Source: Pseudomonadota bacterium (GTDB lineage Bacteria > Pseudomonadota > Gammaproteobacteria > Pseudomonadales > Moraxellaceae). From it: a DNA stretch of 8,407 nt. The notes under the pieces were generated by a model. The model saw only the letters and a list, made by a program, of their open reading frames with translations, was not told the DNA's origin and did not search any database. The position numbers and the translations under genes are program-made. Where the stretch lies: the NCBI GenBank assembly GCA_023393635.1, contig JAEWKT010000001.1, positions 1 to 8,407 of the forward strand, in the 5' to 3' direction. Positions 4,329-8,407 of the stretch are shown in pieces. Numbering within the stretch: the stretch's first letter is position 1; the number at the start of each line of letters is the position of its first letter.

Positions 4329-4404
4329 TGGAGCGGGAAAAGAGTCTCGAACTCTCGACCTCAACCTTGGCAAGGTTGCGCTCTACCAACTGAGCTATTC
4401 CCGC
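4329..4404 (-). tRNA. tRNA-Gly(GCC), promoter-proximal copy
   Basis: Identical in sequence to the copy at 3994-4069: 76 bases, encoded CCA (4329-4331), anticodon GCC, discriminator T. It is the first tRNA of the group after lon, with promoter elements at 4422-4427 and 4451-4479. Confidence 0.97.
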
Positions 4405-4409
4405 ATTTA
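4329..4409. repeat. 81-bp direct repeat, copy B (tRNA-Gly)
   Basis: Second copy of the repeat at 3994-4074. Flanking bases diverge immediately outside it. Recombination between the copies would delete tRNA-Cys. Confidence 0.9.
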
Positions 4410-4421
4410 TCGAAGCCTCAG

Positions 4422-4427
4422 ATTATA
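4422..4427 (-). promoter_or_regulatory. -10 element close to promoter-proximal tRNA-Gly
   Basis: Perfect TATAAT on the minus strand, 18 bases before the tRNA 5' end. The -35 region 16-18 bases upstream is weak (CATCCC or TCATCC), so use of this promoter is uncertain despite the ideal -10. Confidence 0.5.
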
Positions 4428-4450
4428 CATCGTTTGCATCGATGGGATGA

Positions 4451-4479
4451 ATTGTAGCGCAACTTTTGCGCGTTACCAA
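4451..4479 (-). promoter_or_regulatory. Promoter upstream of the tRNA group, with palindrome in the spacer
   Basis: On the minus strand TTGGTA (4479-4474), a 17-base spacer and TACAAT (4456-4451), a good sigma-70 match 18 bases after the lon stop. The spacer contains the inverted repeat GCGCAA-CTT-TTGCGC (4457-4471). As RNA from lon read-through this would fold into a six-pair hairpin, but no T-run follows, so it is not a clear lon terminator. Confidence 0.55.
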
Positions 4480-4496
4480 CCATCCCTGCCAATTTT

Positions 4497-6926
<2,430 letters not shown>

Positions 6927-6950
6927 GGTGATCCTCATGAAACTCAGTGG

Positions 6951-6978
6951 AATATGGTCCGCAAACACATTTTTTCAA
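6951..6978 (-). promoter_or_regulatory. lon promoter, sigma-70 and heat-shock-like
   Basis: On the minus strand TTGAAA (6978-6973), 16 bases, then CATATT (6956-6951), a fair sigma-70 promoter. The same bases read GTTGAAA-15 bases-CCATAT, close to the sigma-32 consensus (CTTGAAA ... CCCCATNT). lon is a classic heat-shock gene, so this fits. The untranslated leader would be about 20 bases. Confidence 0.6.
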
Positions 6979-7007
6979 CCCGTGGCAGCGCGGGGGCGCT
7001 GACACCA

Positions 7008-7047
7008 GATGGGCTCGGCCCGGCTTGTTCCGGCGCGAGCGCCCATC
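7008..7047 (-). terminator. GC-rich hairpin in the clpX-lon gap
   Basis: GATGGGC (7008-7014) pairs with GCCCATC (7041-7047), and inner TCG and GCC/GG segments extend the stem with bulges. It sits 19 bases after the clpX stop. No T-run follows, so it may be a weak terminator, or a structure that protects the clpX mRNA end. Confidence 0.4.
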
Positions 7048-7065
7048 GGCGCGGCAGGGCGGCCG

Positions 7066-8331
7066 TCAGGCCTTCTTGGCCGCTTCCCGGTACACCAGCA
7101 ATGGGGCCTTGTTCTCTTCGATGGTGGACTCGTCGACCACGACCTTTTCGACGTTCGTGGCATTGGGCAGATCGAACATCGTGCCGATGAGCGACTGCTC
7201 AAGGATGGAGCGCAGACCCCGAGCGCCGGTCTTGCGTGCCAGGGCCTTGCGAGCGATGGCCTTGAGCGCCGCAGGGCGGATTTCCAGGTCCACGCCTTCC
7301 ATGGAAAGCAACTTGCTGTATTGCTTGACGAGGGCGTTCTTCGGCTCGGTAAGGATTTGCACGAGGGCATCTTCGCTCAGTTCAGCCAGCGCAGTGACCA
7401 CCGGCATGCGGCCAACCAGTTCGGGGATCAGCCCGAACTTGATGAGGTCTTCCGGCTCGATCTCGGTGAACACCTCGGTCAGCGACCGCTGCTTCTTGCT
7501 CTTGACGGACGCCCCGAAGCCAATGCCCGATGCCTCGGTACGGTTCTCGATCACCTTCTCCAGACCGGCAAATGCACCGCCGCAAATGAACAGGATGTTG
7601 GTCGTGTCGATCTGCAGGAAGTCCTGGTTGGGATGCTTGCGTCCGCCTTGAGGCGGCACGCTGGCCATGGTGCCTTCGATCAACTTGAGCAACGCCTGCT
7701 GCACGCCTTCGCCCGATACGTCGCGCGTGATGCTGGGGTTGTCGGACTTGCGGGAAATCTTGTCGATCTCGTCGATATAGACGATGCCGCGCTGCGCACG
7801 CTCCACCTCGTAGTTGCAGCTTTGCAGCAGCTTTTGAACGATGTTCTCGACGTCTTCGCCGACATAACCTGCTTCCGTCAAGGTGGTGGCGTCCGCCATG
7901 ACGAATGGCACGTCCAGCATGCGCGCCAGAGTCTGCGCGAGCAGCGTCTTGCCGGAGCCGGTCGGTCCGATCAGCAAGATGTTGCTCTTGGCGAGCTCGA
8001 CATCGTCCTTGCCGGCCTTGTCCTTGTGGCGCAGGCGCTTGTAATGGTTGTACACCGCGACCGCCAGGGTGCGCTTGGCGACGTCCTGGCCGATGACGTA
8101 GTTGTCCAGGTTGGTCTTGATCTCTGCCGGAGTGGGCAAGTCGCTGCGTGCCTCGCGGGCCGCGTCACCGGCGGGCAACTCATCGCGGATGATCTCGTTG
8201 CACAGGTCAATGCACTCGTCGCAGATAAAGACAGATGGACCGGCGATCAGTTTCTTCACTTCATGCTGGCTTTTGCCGCAGAAAGAGCAGTAAAGGGTTT
8301 TTTCGCTGGAAGAGCCTTTTTTATCGGCCAT
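7066..8331 (-). CDS. clpX: ATP-dependent Clp protease ATP-binding subunit ClpX
   Basis: 421 residues, full length. A hexameric AAA+ unfoldase that recognises tagged or damaged proteins and feeds them to ClpP in the cytoplasm. Seen: N-terminal zinc-binding domain with Cys15, Cys18, Cys37 and Cys40; Walker A GPTGSGKT at 122-129; pore-1 loop GYVGED at 155-160; Walker B IVYIDEID at 183-190; the RKH pore loop at 231-233; the ClpP-docking IGF loop at 270-272; sensor 2 GARGLRS at 369-375. All key residues are intact. The start at 8331 is set by the family N-terminus (MADKKG, then the zinc domain); its ribosome binding site is weak (TAAGG 11 bases upstream). clpP is normally next upstream, but it would lie beyond the window edge. 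Confidence 0.98.
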   Translation of the reverse strand: MADKKGSSSEKTLYCSFCGKSQHEVKKLIAGPSVFICDECIDLCNEIIRDELPAGDAAREARSDLPTPAEIKTNLDNYVIGQDVAKRTLAVAVYNHYKRLRHKDKAGKDDVELAKSNILLIGPTGSGKTLLAQTLARMLDVPFVMADATTLTEAGYVGEDVENIVQKLLQSCNYEVERAQRGIVYIDEIDKISRKSDNPSITRDVSGEGVQQALLKLIEGTMASVPPQGGRKHPNQDFLQIDTTNILFICGGAFAGLEKVIENRTEASGIGFGASVKSKKQRSLTEVFTEIEPEDLIKFGLIPELVGRMPVVTALAELSEDALVQILTEPKNALVKQYSKLLSMEGVDLEIRPAALKAIARKALARKTGARGLRSILEQSLIGTMFDLPNATNVEKVVVDESTIEENKAPLLVYREAAKKA

Positions 8332-8346
8332 GGGGGCAATGCCTTA

Positions 8347-8364
8347 TGACAAGGGAAGTTGTCA
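8347..8364. promoter_or_regulatory. Inverted repeat in the clpX leader
   Basis: TGACAA (8347-8352) and TTGTCA (8359-8364) with a six-base spacer, 16 bases before clpX. The minus strand also reads TTGACA here, a perfect -35 hexamer, but no good -10 follows at the right distance. Operator or leader hairpin; undecided. Confidence 0.35.
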
Positions 8365-8380
8365 AGATGATAACGAAATA

Positions 8381-8407
8381 GAAAGCGGCGCTTTCCCTGG
8401 GGGAAAG
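8381..8407 (-). promoter_or_regulatory. Overlapping hairpins upstream of clpX
   Basis: CTTTCCC (8391-8397) pairs with GGGAAAG (8401-8407), and GAAAGC (8381-8386) pairs with GCTTTC (8390-8395). The two stems share bases and cannot form together. They lie in what should be the clpP-clpX gap; the window ends inside this structure, so it may extend further. Confidence 0.45.

Noticed and set aside
6927..6968. Longer Lon start at the ATG at 6968
   Set aside because: It would add 14 residues not typical of Lon, lies inside the -10/-35 region, and has no better ribosome binding site than the ATG at 6926.
7009..8349. Long plus-strand open frame (446 codons) opposite clpX
   Set aside because: Antisense shadow of clpX, without recognisable domain and with composition dictated by the real gene.

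Overview
The window looks like a junction between a bacterial chromosome and an integrated genetic element, in a GC-rich betaproteobacterium, probably Comamonadaceae (Burkholderiales). That placement is inference. It rests on clpX followed by lon with a long intergenic hairpin, the wording of the Lon and ClpX proteins, and roughly 65% GC in sampled lines. No marker that fixes the genus is present.

Right part (about 3756-8407, all on the minus strand) is chromosomal backbone. Read in the direction of transcription it carries clpX (8331-7066), lon (6926-4497), then four tRNA genes: Gly(GCC), Cys(GCA), a second identical Gly(GCC) and Leu(UAA). lon has its own promoter-like sequence that fits both sigma-70 and the heat-shock sigma factor. 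Two similar hairpin-plus-T-run terminators follow the two tRNA-Gly copies.

Left part (1 to about 3756) is the end of an integrated element, most likely a prophage. A tyrosine integrase (3615-2620, minus) sits directly downstream of the 3' end of tRNA-Leu(UAA), the usual layout for an element inserted in a tRNA 3' end. The 140 bases between them hold several short repeats spaced 10-12 bases apart, as expected of integrase arm sites. At the far left is a tightly packed plus-strand cluster of small phage-type genes: an open partial gene, a small CxxC protein, a DUF4406 protein, an unknown protein, a possible 21-residue micro-ORF and an AlpA/excisionase-like HTH protein. Its genes overlap head to tail and so are probably translationally coupled.

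Between the phage-type cluster and the integrase lies a conspicuously AT-rich gene (2520-1519, minus; about 38% GC in sampled lines). It encodes a 333-residue protein with a long soluble N-terminal part and three predicted membrane segments, and has a palindrome just upstream. Its position, composition and opposite orientation mark it as a cargo (moron) gene of unknown function. It is the best candidate here for something undescribed. The other end of the element is outside the window.
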